A DNA stretch of 64,000 nucleotides from positions 16,618 to 80,617 of the forward strand of contig CALXCP010000003.1 in assembly GCA_944386845.1 (NCBI GenBank), read 5' to 3'. This DNA comes from an uncultured Oscillospiraceae bacterium. Its GTDB lineage: Bacteria > Bacillota > Clostridia > Oscillospirales > Oscillospiraceae. The position numbers and the translations under genes were made by a program. Each line of letters begins with the position of its first letter. Positions within the stretch are counted from its first letter, which is position 1. Below, piece after piece: positions 34,691-42,627 of this stretch. The notes under the pieces are model-generated. The model saw nothing but the letters and a program-made list of their open reading frames with translations, was not told the DNA's origin and ran no database searches.

Positions 34691-34719
34691 ATAGTATGCC
34701 CCGCCGGCGCCCCGGACAA
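34691..34719 (-). promoter_or_regulatory. Possible promoter for clpP
   Basis: Minus strand: -35-like TTGTCC (34,714-34,719), 17-base spacer, -10-like TACTAT (34,691-34,696), in the 111-bp gap between tig and clpP. Each box matches consensus at four of six bases, so it is only a candidate. Nothing else recognisable is in this gap. Confidence 0.4.
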
Positions 34720-34734
34720 ACCCGGAGCGGGAGG

Positions 34735-36231
34735 TCACGCCTCCTCTTTGGTGGTCTTTTTGGTGGTCCGCTTGGCGGCGGGCTTCTTCTCAGCGGCCTC
34801 GCCCTCGGCCTTCTCAGTCTTCTTGGCAGCAGGCTTCCGGGCGGCAGGCTTCTTTTCCTTGGTGTCACCCTCGGCGGGCTTGTCGGCAGCGGTCTTGCGG
34901 GTCCGCTTGGGCTTGGCGGGGGCTTCGGCCTTCTCGGCCTTGTCCGCCTTTTTGGGCGCCTCGCCCACCTTGGCGTTGTCGATGACGAAGGTGGTGGCCT
35001 TCTGGATGAGCAGGTCATGCCGCAGGTCCGCCTCGGCCACGGCGGTCTTCACCTGCTCGGTGTCCATCTTATACTTCTCAGCCAGAGAGGCGATCTCAGC
35101 GTCCATCTCCTCCTGGGTGACCTCCAGGCCCTCAGCCTTGGCTACGGCCTCCAGGGCCAGCTCAGAGCGCACCTGGTTGGCGGCGGCCTCCCGGGCGTCC
35201 TGCATCAGGCTCTCCCGGGTCTGGCCCATCATCTGCAGATACTGGTCAAAGTCCATGCCGGCCCCGGTGACCCGGTTGGCGTAGTCATTGCACAGCTGCT
35301 CGGCCCGGTAAGAGATCATCCCCTCGGGCACCACGGCCTTCATGTTGTTCACCAGCTGCTCCAGCACGGCGTTCTCATATTCCCGCTGGGCCTGCTGCTC
35401 GCGCTGTTCCGTCAGCTTGTCGGTCAGGCTCTTCTTCAGTTCGTCCAGGGTGTCGAATTCAGAAACGTCCTTGGCGAACTCGTCGTCCACCTTGGGCTGC
35501 ACCGCGGTCTTCACCGCATGGAGCTTCACCTTGAACACTACGTCCTTGCCGGCCAGCTCAGGGGTGTAGTTATCGGGGAACTTGATGCTGATCTCCTTCT
35601 CGTCGCCCGCCTTCATGCCCACGACCTGCTCCTCAAAGCCGGGGACGAAGGTATTGGAGCCCAGCTGGAGGTTGTAATTTTCCCCCTTGCCGCCCTCAAA
35701 GGGCTTGCCGTCCAGGAAGCCCTCGAAGTCGATCATGGCGGTGTCGCCATCGCGGGCCTCCCGGTCCACATCCACCATCCGGGTGGCCCGGGCGATGAGA
35801 GGCTGCATCTCGCTGTCCAGGTCGGCGTCGGTGACCGTCACCTCGGCCTTGGGCGCCGTGAGGCCCTTGTACTGGCCCAGCTCCACCTCGGGCTTGACAG
35901 AGACGATGGCCTTGAACACCAGGCCCTCGGGACCCACGCTCTCCACCTCGATCTCGGGATAGCCCACGGCGTCCAGCTTCTGGTCCATCACCGCCTGGGA
36001 GTAGGCCACAGGGTACACCTCGTTCACGGCCTCCTCATAGAAGATGCCGGAACCGTACATGCTCTCGATGAGCTTCCGGGGCGCCTTGCCCTTGCGGAAG
36101 CCGGGGATGTTGATGCTCTTTCTGTTCTTCAGGTAAACCTGGTTGACGGCGGCGTCGAACTCCTCGGCCCCCACCTCGATCACCAGTTCAACGGTGCTGT
36201 TCTCTTTCTTTTCAGCGCTCTTGACGACCAT
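34735..36231 (-). CDS. tig: Trigger factor (ribosome-associated chaperone)
   Basis: 498 residues; typical trigger factors have ~430. Ribosome-binding N-domain with the signature NIPGFRKGKAPRKLIE (near 40-55), PPIase domain (DGDTAMIDFEGFLDGKPFEGG..., ~155-240) and the C-terminal chaperone arms. The extra ~70 C-terminal residues are a low-complexity Lys/Ala/Pro/Glu tail (repeats of KKPAAxK and KTxKxA), which looks like a disordered basic extension. The start ATG follows ACAGGAGG. It leads the tig-clpP-clpX cluster. Confidence 0.95.
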   Translation of the reverse strand: MVVKSAEKKENSTVELVIEVGAEEFDAAVNQVYLKNRKSINIPGFRKGKAPRKLIESMYGSGIFYEEAVNEVYPVAYSQAVMDQKLDAVGYPEIEVESVGPEGLVFKAIVSVKPEVELGQYKGLTAPKAEVTVTDADLDSEMQPLIARATRMVDVDREARDGDTAMIDFEGFLDGKPFEGGKGENYNLQLGSNTFVPGFEEQVVGMKAGDEKEISIKFPDNYTPELAGKDVVFKVKLHAVKTAVQPKVDDEFAKDVSEFDTLDELKKSLTDKLTEQREQQAQREYENAVLEQLVNNMKAVVPEGMISYRAEQLCNDYANRVTGAGMDFDQYLQMMGQTRESLMQDAREAAANQVRSELALEAVAKAEGLEVTQEEMDAEIASLAEKYKMDTEQVKTAVAEADLRHDLLIQKATTFVIDNAKVGEAPKKADKAEKAEAPAKPKRTRKTAADKPAEGDTKEKKPAARKPAAKKTEKAEGEAAEKKPAAKRTTKKTTKEEA

Positions 36232-36306
36232 GCTTTTTCCTCCTGTCGGCAGACCGGCGCGGTATGAAGATCTCCGCCCGGACGCCATGTTGTCTTCATC
36301 CGTGAT

Positions 36307-36312
36307 ATTTTA
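36307..36312 (-). promoter_or_regulatory. Candidate -10 box upstream of tig
   Basis: A TAAAAT hexamer on the minus strand lies ~76 bases upstream of the tig start in an AT-rich stretch. No good -35 hexamer is at the proper distance (TGGTAT at 17 bases), so the assignment is weak. Confidence 0.3.
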
Positions 36313-36316
36313 TCAG

Positions 36317-36349
36317 AAAAAATACCGAAATACCAGACTTTTTTTCGGT
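36317..36349 (-). terminator. AT-rich intrinsic terminator after the phosphoesterase gene
   Basis: ACCGAAA pairs with TTTCGGT (36,324-36,349) over a 12-base loop, followed on the minus strand by ATTTTTT. The stem overlaps the last base of the phosphoesterase stop codon. Short and AT-rich, hence of uncertain strength. Confidence 0.6.
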
Positions 36350-37035
36350 CAATCGCAAATTTTTTCCGGCCGGAAGTTCAGATAGTCCGCCGAGACCATC
36401 TGATACCGCACCGGGCCCACCTTTCCCTGCACCGCCAGGCGGTGGCTGGCCCCGTGGAGGTGGCCGTAGCAGCACAGGGTCACCCCGTACCGCTCCAGCA
36501 GCTCCATGATCTCGGGGCAGCGGTAGCCCTCGTAGCAGGGCGGGTAGTGAAGAAAGCAGTACTTCTCCCGCTCCCCCGCCGCCTTCAGCGAGGCCTCCAG
36601 CCGGATCAGCTCCCGGCGAAATACCTTCTCATCGTGGCCCCCCCGGTCCTCCTCATAGAACCAGCCCCGGGTGCCGCACAGGGCGATGTCCCCGTACAGG
36701 GCGCAGTTGTTGTGGAGCAGCCCAAAGCCGGAAAAGCCGTTTTCCTCAAAGAACCGGGTCATCTTGGCGGCGGTGGTCCACCAGTAGTCGTGGTTCCCCT
36801 TCAGCAGCAGCTTGCGCCCCGGAAAGGAGGCCAGAAAGGCGAAGTCCTCCCGGGCCTGCTCCAGGCTCATGCCCCAGGACAGGTCGCCGCACAGGACGAG
36901 GGTGTCCTCCTCCCGGAGGACGGACAGCCCCCGGCGCAGCTTGTCCACATAGCCGCTCCAGGCGCCGCCGAACACATCCATGGGCTTCCGGGCGGAGAGG
37001 GACAGGTGGGTATCCCCCAGGGCATACAGCGCCAT
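36349..37035 (-). CDS. Metallophosphoesterase (calcineurin-like)
   Basis: 228-residue calcineurin-like phosphoesterase. Metal motifs: GDTHLS (N-terminus), LCGDLSWG, GNHDYWW and a C-terminal CYGHLHGASH. Members of this clostridial group are annotated only as phosphohydrolases; the substrate is unknown. Its start overlaps the thrC stop (TGATG), so it is co-translated with threonine synthase. Confidence 0.88.
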   Translation of the reverse strand: MALYALGDTHLSLSARKPMDVFGGAWSGYVDKLRRGLSVLREEDTLVLCGDLSWGMSLEQAREDFAFLASFPGRKLLLKGNHDYWWTTAAKMTRFFEENGFSGFGLLHNNCALYGDIALCGTRGWFYEEDRGGHDEKVFRRELIRLEASLKAAGEREKYCFLHYPPCYEGYRCPEIMELLERYGVTLCCYGHLHGASHRLAVQGKVGPVRYQMVSADYLNFRPEKICD

Positions 37036-38522
37036 CAGCCCAGAAACTCCAGCACCCGGTCGGCCAGGTGGTCTCTGTCGCTGGTCTGGCTGAACCGGAT
37101 GGGCTTGTCCTTCAGGGCGGCCAGCGGAGGCGGCACGGGCTCTCCCGTCACCTGGGCCAGCTGGTCCAGGATGTCGGTGCCGGAAGCCTGCTCCGTCACC
37201 CCCAGGGCGGTGAGCACACTGTCGCAGAACTTGAAGGGGCTGGCGGTGGAGGCCACCAGGGCGGGGGTCTCATCCCCGGTGGCGGTCCGGTAGTCCTCCA
37301 GCACCCGGAACGCCACGGCGGTGTGGGGATCCAGGAGATACCCCTTCTCTCGCCACACCCGGCCGATCTCCTCCAGGGTGCGCCCGTCGTCGCAGGAGCC
37401 GGCGGCAAAGTTCCGGTCGATGCGGGACTTCACCGCCTCGCTCACTGTGTAGCGGCCGGTCTCCCGCAGCTGGGCCATGTATCCGGCGACCTGGGCGTCG
37501 TCGCTGCCCGTCAGGGAGAAGAGCAGCCGCTCCAGGTTGCTGGAGATCAGGATGTCCATAGACGGGGAGATGGTGGTGTGGAAGGGGCGGTCCCGGTCAT
37601 ATGTCCCGGTGGTGAGGAAGTCGGTGAGGACGTCGTTGCGGTTGGAGGCGCAGATGAGCCGGCCCAGAGGCACCCCCATCTGCTTGGCGTAATAGGCGGC
37701 CAGGATGTTGCCGAAGTTGCCGGTGGGCACGCAGACGTTCACCGGGTCGCCGTTGACGATTTCTCCCGCCTTCACCAGGTCGCAGTAGGCGGAGACGTAG
37801 TACACGATCTGGGGCAGCACCCGGCCCCAGTTGATGGAGTTGGCCGAGGAGAAGAAATAGCCCCGCTCCCCCAGCTTCGCGGCCAGCCCCGGGTCGGAGA
37901 ACATCCGCTTCACCCCGGTCTGGGCGTCGTCGAAGTTGCCCTCCACGGCGCACACCCCCACGTTGGCCCCCTCCTGGGTGCGCATCTGGAGCTCCTGCAT
38001 GGCGGCCACGCCGTCCTTGGGATAGAACACCAGGATCCTGGTCCGGGGCACGTCCCGGAAGCCCTCCAGCGCCCCCTTGCCGGTGTCCCCCGAGGTGGCC
38101 ACCAGGATGCAGGCGTCCCGGGTCTCCTCCGTCTTATCCAGAGCGCCCGAGAGCAGGTGGGGCAGCATCTGCAGGGCCAGATCCTTGAAGGCGCAGGTGG
38201 GCCCGTGCCACAGCTCCAGGGCATAGGTGTTCCCGTCCACCTTGCGCACCGGCACCACCTGCTCAGCCCGGAACTTCTCCGGGCCGTAGGCCTGAGCGGC
38301 GTAGCCGGTGAGCTCCTTGACGGAGTACTCCTCCAGAAAGAGGTTCATCACGTAGACCGCCCGCTGCTGGTAAGACATCCCCACCAGCTCAGCCACCGCG
38401 TGGCCGGGCAGCCGGGGCAGATAGGCCGGCGTCAGCAGCCCCCCGTCGGGGGCCAGGCCGCGGACGATGGCCTGGGCGGCGGAATACTCTCTGTTCCTGT
38501 CTCTTGTGCTGATGTACTGCAT
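37035..38522 (-). CDS. thrC: Threonine synthase
   Basis: PLP enzyme converting O-phosphohomoserine to threonine, 495 residues, class II (long) type. The N-terminus MQYISTRDRN and GPTCAFKDLALQML (PLP Lys113) are typical, with VATSGDTGKGALEGF and GNFGNILAAYYAKQMGVP. Its first 91 bp overlap the end of the upstream M19 dipeptidase gene in another frame. SD is weak (GAGCGAGAG), consistent with coupled translation. No hom or thrB nearby. Confidence 0.97.
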   Translation of the reverse strand: MQYISTRDRNREYSAAQAIVRGLAPDGGLLTPAYLPRLPGHAVAELVGMSYQQRAVYVMNLFLEEYSVKELTGYAAQAYGPEKFRAEQVVPVRKVDGNTYALELWHGPTCAFKDLALQMLPHLLSGALDKTEETRDACILVATSGDTGKGALEGFRDVPRTRILVFYPKDGVAAMQELQMRTQEGANVGVCAVEGNFDDAQTGVKRMFSDPGLAAKLGERGYFFSSANSINWGRVLPQIVYYVSAYCDLVKAGEIVNGDPVNVCVPTGNFGNILAAYYAKQMGVPLGRLICASNRNDVLTDFLTTGTYDRDRPFHTTISPSMDILISSNLERLLFSLTGSDDAQVAGYMAQLRETGRYTVSEAVKSRIDRNFAAGSCDDGRTLEEIGRVWREKGYLLDPHTAVAFRVLEDYRTATGDETPALVASTASPFKFCDSVLTALGVTEQASGTDILDQLAQVTGEPVPPPLAALKDKPIRFSQTSDRDHLADRVLEFLG

Positions 38523-39436
38523 CTCTCGCTCACGATCCTCATCATATTGGAATAAAACAGGTCCCGGACCAGCGCCTCGGGGTAGTTCCGCCGGAGCAGC
38601 CGCTCCCGCAGCTCCTCCAGGCCCCGGATATCCCGGATGCCGGGGGGCAGGCGGTCCATCCCATCCCAGTCGCCTCCGATGGCCACGGAGCGCTCGCCGC
38701 CCAGAGCCAGCATGTGCTCCAGGTGGGCGATCACCGGGTCCGGACCGGTCCCCTCCCCGAGAAAATCCCGGAAGAGGTTGAGACCGATGACGCCATTCCT
38801 GTCTATTATGGCAGTGATCTGTCCGTCCGTCAAGTTTCTGGTGTGAAAAAATACCGCCCGGGCGTTGGAGTGGGAAGCCAGCACCGGCCCGGCGGTGTGC
38901 TCTATCACGTCCCAGAAGCCCGGGTCGGACAGGTGGGACACATCGGGCAGCATCCCGAGCTCCTCCAGCCGGCGGACGAACCGGACCCCCAGGGGGCTGA
39001 GTCCCAGCTCCGGCCGGTCGCAGTGGGAGCCGCTCAGGGCGTTGGCGTGGTTCCAGGTGAGGTTCACCGCCACGACGCCCTGCTCCCGGGCCCAGGGCAG
39101 CCGCTCCGGGTCGCAGCCCAGCAGCTCGCCCCCCTCCGCCGACAGCAGGGCGGCCGCCTTTCCCGCCAGGCCGGCGGCCCGGACCTCCCCGCCGGTGCGG
39201 CAGGGGACGATAACATCCCGGTTCCGCTCCATCTCCCGCCGGAACAGGGCCATCTGGGCCAGAAGGGCGGCCTCCGGCTCCTCCTCGTCCCGGTCGGCGA
39301 AGAGGGCGAATACCTGGGCATAGGGCCGGAAGGCCGCCGTCCGCCGCAGGTCCAGGTGGCCGGTGTTCTCCCGGAGCCCCTCCCCTGTCCGGGCGCAGCG
39401 GGACAGGGTGTCGCAGTGGGCGTCGAACAGCTCCAC
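38432..39436 (-). CDS. M19 family membrane-dipeptidase-like metallopeptidase
   Basis: 334 residues from a GTG preceded by GGGGGGAGG; this gives the family start ELFDAHCDTLSR with the H-x-D zinc motif (H7, D9). Other family features: LTWNHANALSG, DVSHLSDPGFWDV, SHSNARAVFFHTRN and GGDWDGMDRLP. It should hydrolyse dipeptides (possibly D-amino-acid-containing). The normal family end is near NMMRIVSE; here the frame continues ~30 Pro/Ser-rich residues into thrC, so the true C-terminus or a small indel there is uncertain. Confidence 0.88.
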   Translation of the reverse strand: MELFDAHCDTLSRCARTGEGLRENTGHLDLRRTAAFRPYAQVFALFADRDEEEPEAALLAQMALFRREMERNRDVIVPCRTGGEVRAAGLAGKAAALLSAEGGELLGCDPERLPWAREQGVVAVNLTWNHANALSGSHCDRPELGLSPLGVRFVRRLEELGMLPDVSHLSDPGFWDVIEHTAGPVLASHSNARAVFFHTRNLTDGQITAIIDRNGVIGLNLFRDFLGEGTGPDPVIAHLEHMLALGGERSVAIGGDWDGMDRLPPGIRDIRGLEELRERLLRRNYPEALVRDLFYSNMMRIVSERCSTSAQETGTESIPPPRPSSAAWPPTGGC

Positions 39437-39453
39437 GCCCCTCCCCCCTTCCG

Positions 39454-39822
39454 TCAAAAGGCGTTCTCGTAATAGCGCAGCTCCGGCCTTTGGGTGGCCG
39501 TCCCCTGGGGGGCGTACACCTCGGCCACGTCGAAGCGGGGCTGGAGCGCGGTGGGGTGCTCGGACAGGTAGATCTGGGCGGCCAGCCGCAGCCGCTCCTG
39601 CTTGCCCCGGTCCACGAACTCCCTCGGGGCGGCGAAGCGGCCCGAGCGGCGCAGCTTCACCTCCACGAAGGCCAGCACCCCTCTCCGGCTGACCACCAGG
39701 TCCAGCTCCCCGAAGCGGCAGGTCCAGCCCGCCGCCTCCACGGTCCAGCCCTTCCGGCGCAGGTCGTCGGCCACCAGCGCCTCCCCCCACCGGCCCAGCA
39801 GCCGGCTCTCCGACCCGCTCAC
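39454..39822 (-). CDS. yraN: YraN/UPF0102 family nuclease-like protein
   Basis: 122-residue protein of the UPF0102 (YraN) family with a restriction-endonuclease-like fold. GRWGEALVADDLRRKGW, the metal-site GELDLVVSR and LAFVEVKLR, and RLRLAAQIYL are typical. Function unclear; it usually sits beside rnhB, as here (4-bp overlap). Confidence 0.93.
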   Translation of the reverse strand: MSGSESRLLGRWGEALVADDLRRKGWTVEAAGWTCRFGELDLVVSRRGVLAFVEVKLRRSGRFAAPREFVDRGKQERLRLAAQIYLSEHPTALQPRFDVAEVYAPQGTATQRPELRYYENAF

Positions 39823-40433
39823 AGCGCTTTCAGGAAGCTCCGGCGGTGGGCCGGGCAGGGGCCGTGCTCCCGCAGGAGCTGATAGTGCAGGGCGGTACCG
39901 TAGCCCTTGTGTTTGGCGAACTGATACTCCGGGTACTGCCGGTCCAGCTCCAGCATGTACCGGTCCCGGCTCACCTTGGCCAGGATGGACGCGGCGGCGA
40001 TGCTGGCGCTGCGGTCGTCCCCCTTCACCACAGTGAGGTGGGGGGTGGTGATAGCAAAGCTCCGTCCCCTGTCCCGGTTTCCGTCGATGAGGGCGAAGTC
40101 GGGCCGGGGGTCCAGCCGGTCCATGGCCAGCTGCATGGCCTTGATCCGGGCGCTGAGGATGTCGGTGGCGTCGATCTCCTCCGCCTCCACCCGGGCCACC
40201 GCCCAGGCCAGGGCGGTCTCCTGGATGAGGGGAAACAGGGCCTCCCGCTTTTTCTCGGTCAGCTTCTTGGAGTCGGCCAGCCCAGGCAGCTCCGCCCCGA
40301 AGGGCAGCACCACCGCCGCGGCGTACACCGGCCCGGCCAGAGGGCCCGCCCCCGCCTCGTCGCAGCCGCAGACCCAGGCATAGCCGGCAGCCCGGGCCTC
40401 CCGTTCAAAGCTCCAGCGGTCCAGCTCATCCAT
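39819..40433 (-). CDS. rnhB: Ribonuclease HII
   Basis: Cleaves RNA in RNA-DNA hybrids, including single misincorporated ribonucleotides. 204 residues. Catalytic DEAGAGPLAGPVYAAAVVL (D25, E26), GLADSKKLTEKKREAL, and the third acidic residue in KGDDRSASIAAASILAKVSRDRYM. Overlaps yraN (4 bp) and rbgA (8 bp). Note a 17-residue leader before the signature, within the family range. Confidence 0.97.
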   Translation of the reverse strand: MDELDRWSFEREARAAGYAWVCGCDEAGAGPLAGPVYAAAVVLPFGAELPGLADSKKLTEKKREALFPLIQETALAWAVARVEAEEIDATDILSARIKAMQLAMDRLDPRPDFALIDGNRDRGRSFAITTPHLTVVKGDDRSASIAAASILAKVSRDRYMLELDRQYPEYQFAKHKGYGTALHYQLLREHGPCPAHRRSFLKAL

Positions 40434-41322
40434 CCCCGTCCACCTCCAGCTCCTCCGGCGACTCCAGGGTAAAGCGGCCCAGCTTGCCGGCGCGGTACTC
40501 GTCCAGCAGGGTCCTGGCCATGCGCAGGGTGTCCAGCTCGCCCCCCGAGATGCGCATGCCCCGCTTCCCGGCGGCCGCCTCCAGCAGGCGGTAACCCCAG
40601 GCCACGTCGTTCTCTTCCTCCCCCCGCTCCGGCAGGCCAGGCAGCTTGTAGGCCGTCAGCACCGCCTCCGGGTAGCGGGTCCCCAGCAGGGCCATCAGCG
40701 AGGAAGCCAACTCCTCCAGGTCCATGATCTCGTCCTTGATGGCCCCGGTGTAGGCCAGATTGAGCCCGGTGCGGGGGTCTTCGAACTTGGGCCAGAGGAT
40801 GCCCGGGGTGTCCAGCAGGGCCAGGCCGGCGTCCACCGTGATCCACTGCTTGCCCCGGGTGACCCCGGGGCGGTCCCCCGCCTTGGCCGACTTGCGCCGG
40901 GCGACCTTATTGATGAAGGTGGACTTGCCCACGTTGGGCACCCCCACCACCATGGCCCGGACGGGGCGGCCCGTCTGCCCCTTCCGGGCATACTGCTCCA
41001 GCCTGTCCCGAAGCAGCTCCCGGGCGGCGGCGGAAAAACGGCTCACCCCGGCTCCCGACTTGGCATCGGTCTCCAGAACGGCCTGGCCCCGGGCCCGGAG
41101 CCACTCCCCCCAGCGGCGGTTCATCTCGGGGTCGGCCTGGTCCGCCCGGTTGAGCAGCACCAGCCGGGGCTTGCCCGCGGTGAGCTCGTCCAGGTCCGGA
41201 TTGCGGCTGGAGACAGGGATGCGGGCGTCAATGACCTCGGCCACCAGGTCCACCAGCTTGATGTCCTCCGCCATCTGCCGGCGGGTCTTGGTCATGTGGC
41301 CGGGAAACCACTGGATATTCAT
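40426..41322 (-). CDS. rbgA: Ribosome-biogenesis GTPase YlqF/RbgA (circularly permuted)
   Basis: 298-residue permuted GTPase acting in 50S assembly. The start NIQWFPGHMTKTRRQM is diagnostic. G4 comes first and reads LLNRAD (58-61) where NKxD is expected, a K-to-R change. G1 follows as GVPNVGKST (~129) and G3 as DTPGILWP. The C-terminal ANTAR-like helical domain is present. Usually precedes rnhB, as here. Confidence 0.95.
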   Translation of the reverse strand: MNIQWFPGHMTKTRRQMAEDIKLVDLVAEVIDARIPVSSRNPDLDELTAGKPRLVLLNRADQADPEMNRRWGEWLRARGQAVLETDAKSGAGVSRFSAAARELLRDRLEQYARKGQTGRPVRAMVVGVPNVGKSTFINKVARRKSAKAGDRPGVTRGKQWITVDAGLALLDTPGILWPKFEDPRTGLNLAYTGAIKDEIMDLEELASSLMALLGTRYPEAVLTAYKLPGLPERGEEENDVAWGYRLLEAAAGKRGMRISGGELDTLRMARTLLDEYRAGKLGRFTLESPEELEVDGDG

Positions 41323-41410
41323 TGGGACGGCCTCCTCTCTCCGCGGCGCGGATCGTCCTTACCATCATATCACGCGGCGGCGGCATTGGACAGTGTTTTT
41401 TTGTAAAAAA

Positions 41411-41436
41411 CGGGAGGCGTCGTCAGACGCCTCCCG
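41411..41436 (-). terminator. Intrinsic terminator after rplS
   Basis: Perfect 11-bp stem CGGGAGGCGTC / GACGCCTCCCG with a 4-base loop, followed on the minus strand by TTTTTT. It lies 18 bp after the rplS stop. Textbook form. Confidence 0.95.
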
Positions 41437-41453
41437 TCCTCGCTCAGGCTCGC

Positions 41454-41795
41454 TTACAGGGACTCCTTCAGCTTGGCAGCCTTGCCCACGCGGCCGCGCA
41501 GGTAGTACAGCTTGGCGCGGCGCACCTTACCGTGACGGACCACCTCGATCTTGTTCACGGTGGGGGCGTGCAGGGGAAACACCTTCTCCACGCCGACGCC
41601 GTAGGACACCCGGCGGACAGTGATGGTCTCGCCGATGCCGCCGTGCTTCTTGGCGATGACGGTGCCCTCGAACACCTGGATACGCTCGCGGTTGCCTTCC
41701 TTGACCAGGATGTGGACGCGGACGGTGTCGCCGATGTCGGCGGTGGGCACCTCGTCCTTCTTGAACTGGTCGTTAAATGCTTTCATCAGGTCCAT
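41454..41795 (-). CDS. rplS: 50S ribosomal protein L19
   Basis: 113-residue L19. The N-terminus [17 protein letters not shown] and the core [45 protein letters not shown], and a basic C-terminal end are all diagnostic. SD is TAGGAGGA at 6-7 bases. It stands alone with its own promoter and terminator; rimM and trmD, its common partners, are not adjacent. Confidence 0.98.
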   Translation of the reverse strand: MDLMKAFNDQFKKDEVPTADIGDTVRVHILVKEGNRERIQVFEGTVIAKKHGGIGETITVRRVSYGVGVEKVFPLHAPTVNKIEVVRHGKVRRAKLYYLRGRVGKAAKLKESL

Positions 41796-41825
41796 GCTCG
41801 TTCCTCCTAAGTTTATAGGCGTTCG

Positions 41826-41869
41826 TTCGGCGTTGGATGCGCCGGGGACAGCTGTCCCGGCCCGCCCAG
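41826..41869 (-). promoter_or_regulatory. Possible structured leader of rplS
   Basis: The ~95-nt 5' leader of rplS contains a strong hairpin built on the palindrome GGGACAGCTGTCCC flanked by GCC/GGC. Leaders of L19 transcripts are known in Firmicutes as an L19 leader RNA; whether this one belongs to that class cannot be decided by eye. Confidence 0.4.
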
Positions 41870-41896
41870 AGGAACACCCTTTATTGAGTCCACGGT

Positions 41897-41925
41897 ATGA
41901 TATCACACTTTTTTCCGGAATGCAA
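41897..41925 (-). promoter_or_regulatory. Sigma-A-type promoter for rplS
   Basis: Minus strand: -35 TTGCAT (41,920-41,925), 17-base spacer, -10 TATCAT (41,897-41,902). The region is AT-rich and is directly upstream of a ~95-nt leader. Confidence 0.8.
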
Positions 41926-41961
41926 GGATTTTTTCATGGTTTTTCGCAGAGATCTCCGCTC

Positions 41962-42627
41962 TCACCGAAATACCTTCCCCTCCCCGTCCAGGATCTCCCG
42001 GCGGCAGAAGGACGCGAAGTCGGGGGCCAGGTCGGGGCATTCGGCGCAGAGGGCGGCGCGGATGAGCTCGGGGTTCAGGCCGGGCTCCTGGGCGGCCAGG
42101 ACACCCTCCAGCACCAGCGCGCCGGGGCGCCGGGAGAACTGCCAGCTCTTGATGCGGGGGATGATGTCCACCTCGGTCCAGCCGGTCTTGGCCTTTTTGG
42201 ACTTCTTGCGCACGAGGACGCTCTCCCGGGACAGGATCGCCCTCAGGGCCTCCTCCGCCTTCGGGGTCAGCCCGTCGGGATAGTCGAAGACCGCCTCATA
42301 GTCCACGAAGGCCAGCTCCTTGATGGGGCGGGCAGCGGGGTAGCACTCCCGCACCGTGATGCCCTCGGGCAGGGCGGCGTTGAGCCGGGCGGGGACCTCT
42401 TCGCGGCCCGTCCCCTCCAGCAGGCCGAACTCCAAAATCTCGCACCGGCTGCCGTACCCCACCGACAGGGGCAGAGCGATGGAGACGAAGGGGTGGGGGT
42501 GGAAGCCCTCGGTGTGTTTGATGGGGATCTTCGCCCGGGCAAAGGCCCGCTGGAAGGTGCGCATCAGATCCAGGTGAGAGATGTACCGGGCCCGGCCCTC
42601 CTTGGCGAACAGCAGGCGGTCAGCCAT
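41962..42627 (-). CDS. Radical-SAM-associated protein, TIGR03936/DUF2344 family
   Basis: 221-residue DUF2344 protein. The beginning ADRLLFAKEGRARYISHLDLMRTFQRAFARA and IKHTEGFHPHPFVSIALPLSVGY are typical. It is nearly always next to the B12-binding radical-SAM gene, here overlapped by 8 bp, and may modify RNA or protein with it; the reaction is unknown. Confidence 0.92.
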   Translation of the reverse strand: MADRLLFAKEGRARYISHLDLMRTFQRAFARAKIPIKHTEGFHPHPFVSIALPLSVGYGSRCEILEFGLLEGTGREEVPARLNAALPEGITVRECYPAARPIKELAFVDYEAVFDYPDGLTPKAEEALRAILSRESVLVRKKSKKAKTGWTEVDIIPRIKSWQFSRRPGALVLEGVLAAQEPGLNPELIRAALCAECPDLAPDFASFCRREILDGEGKVFR

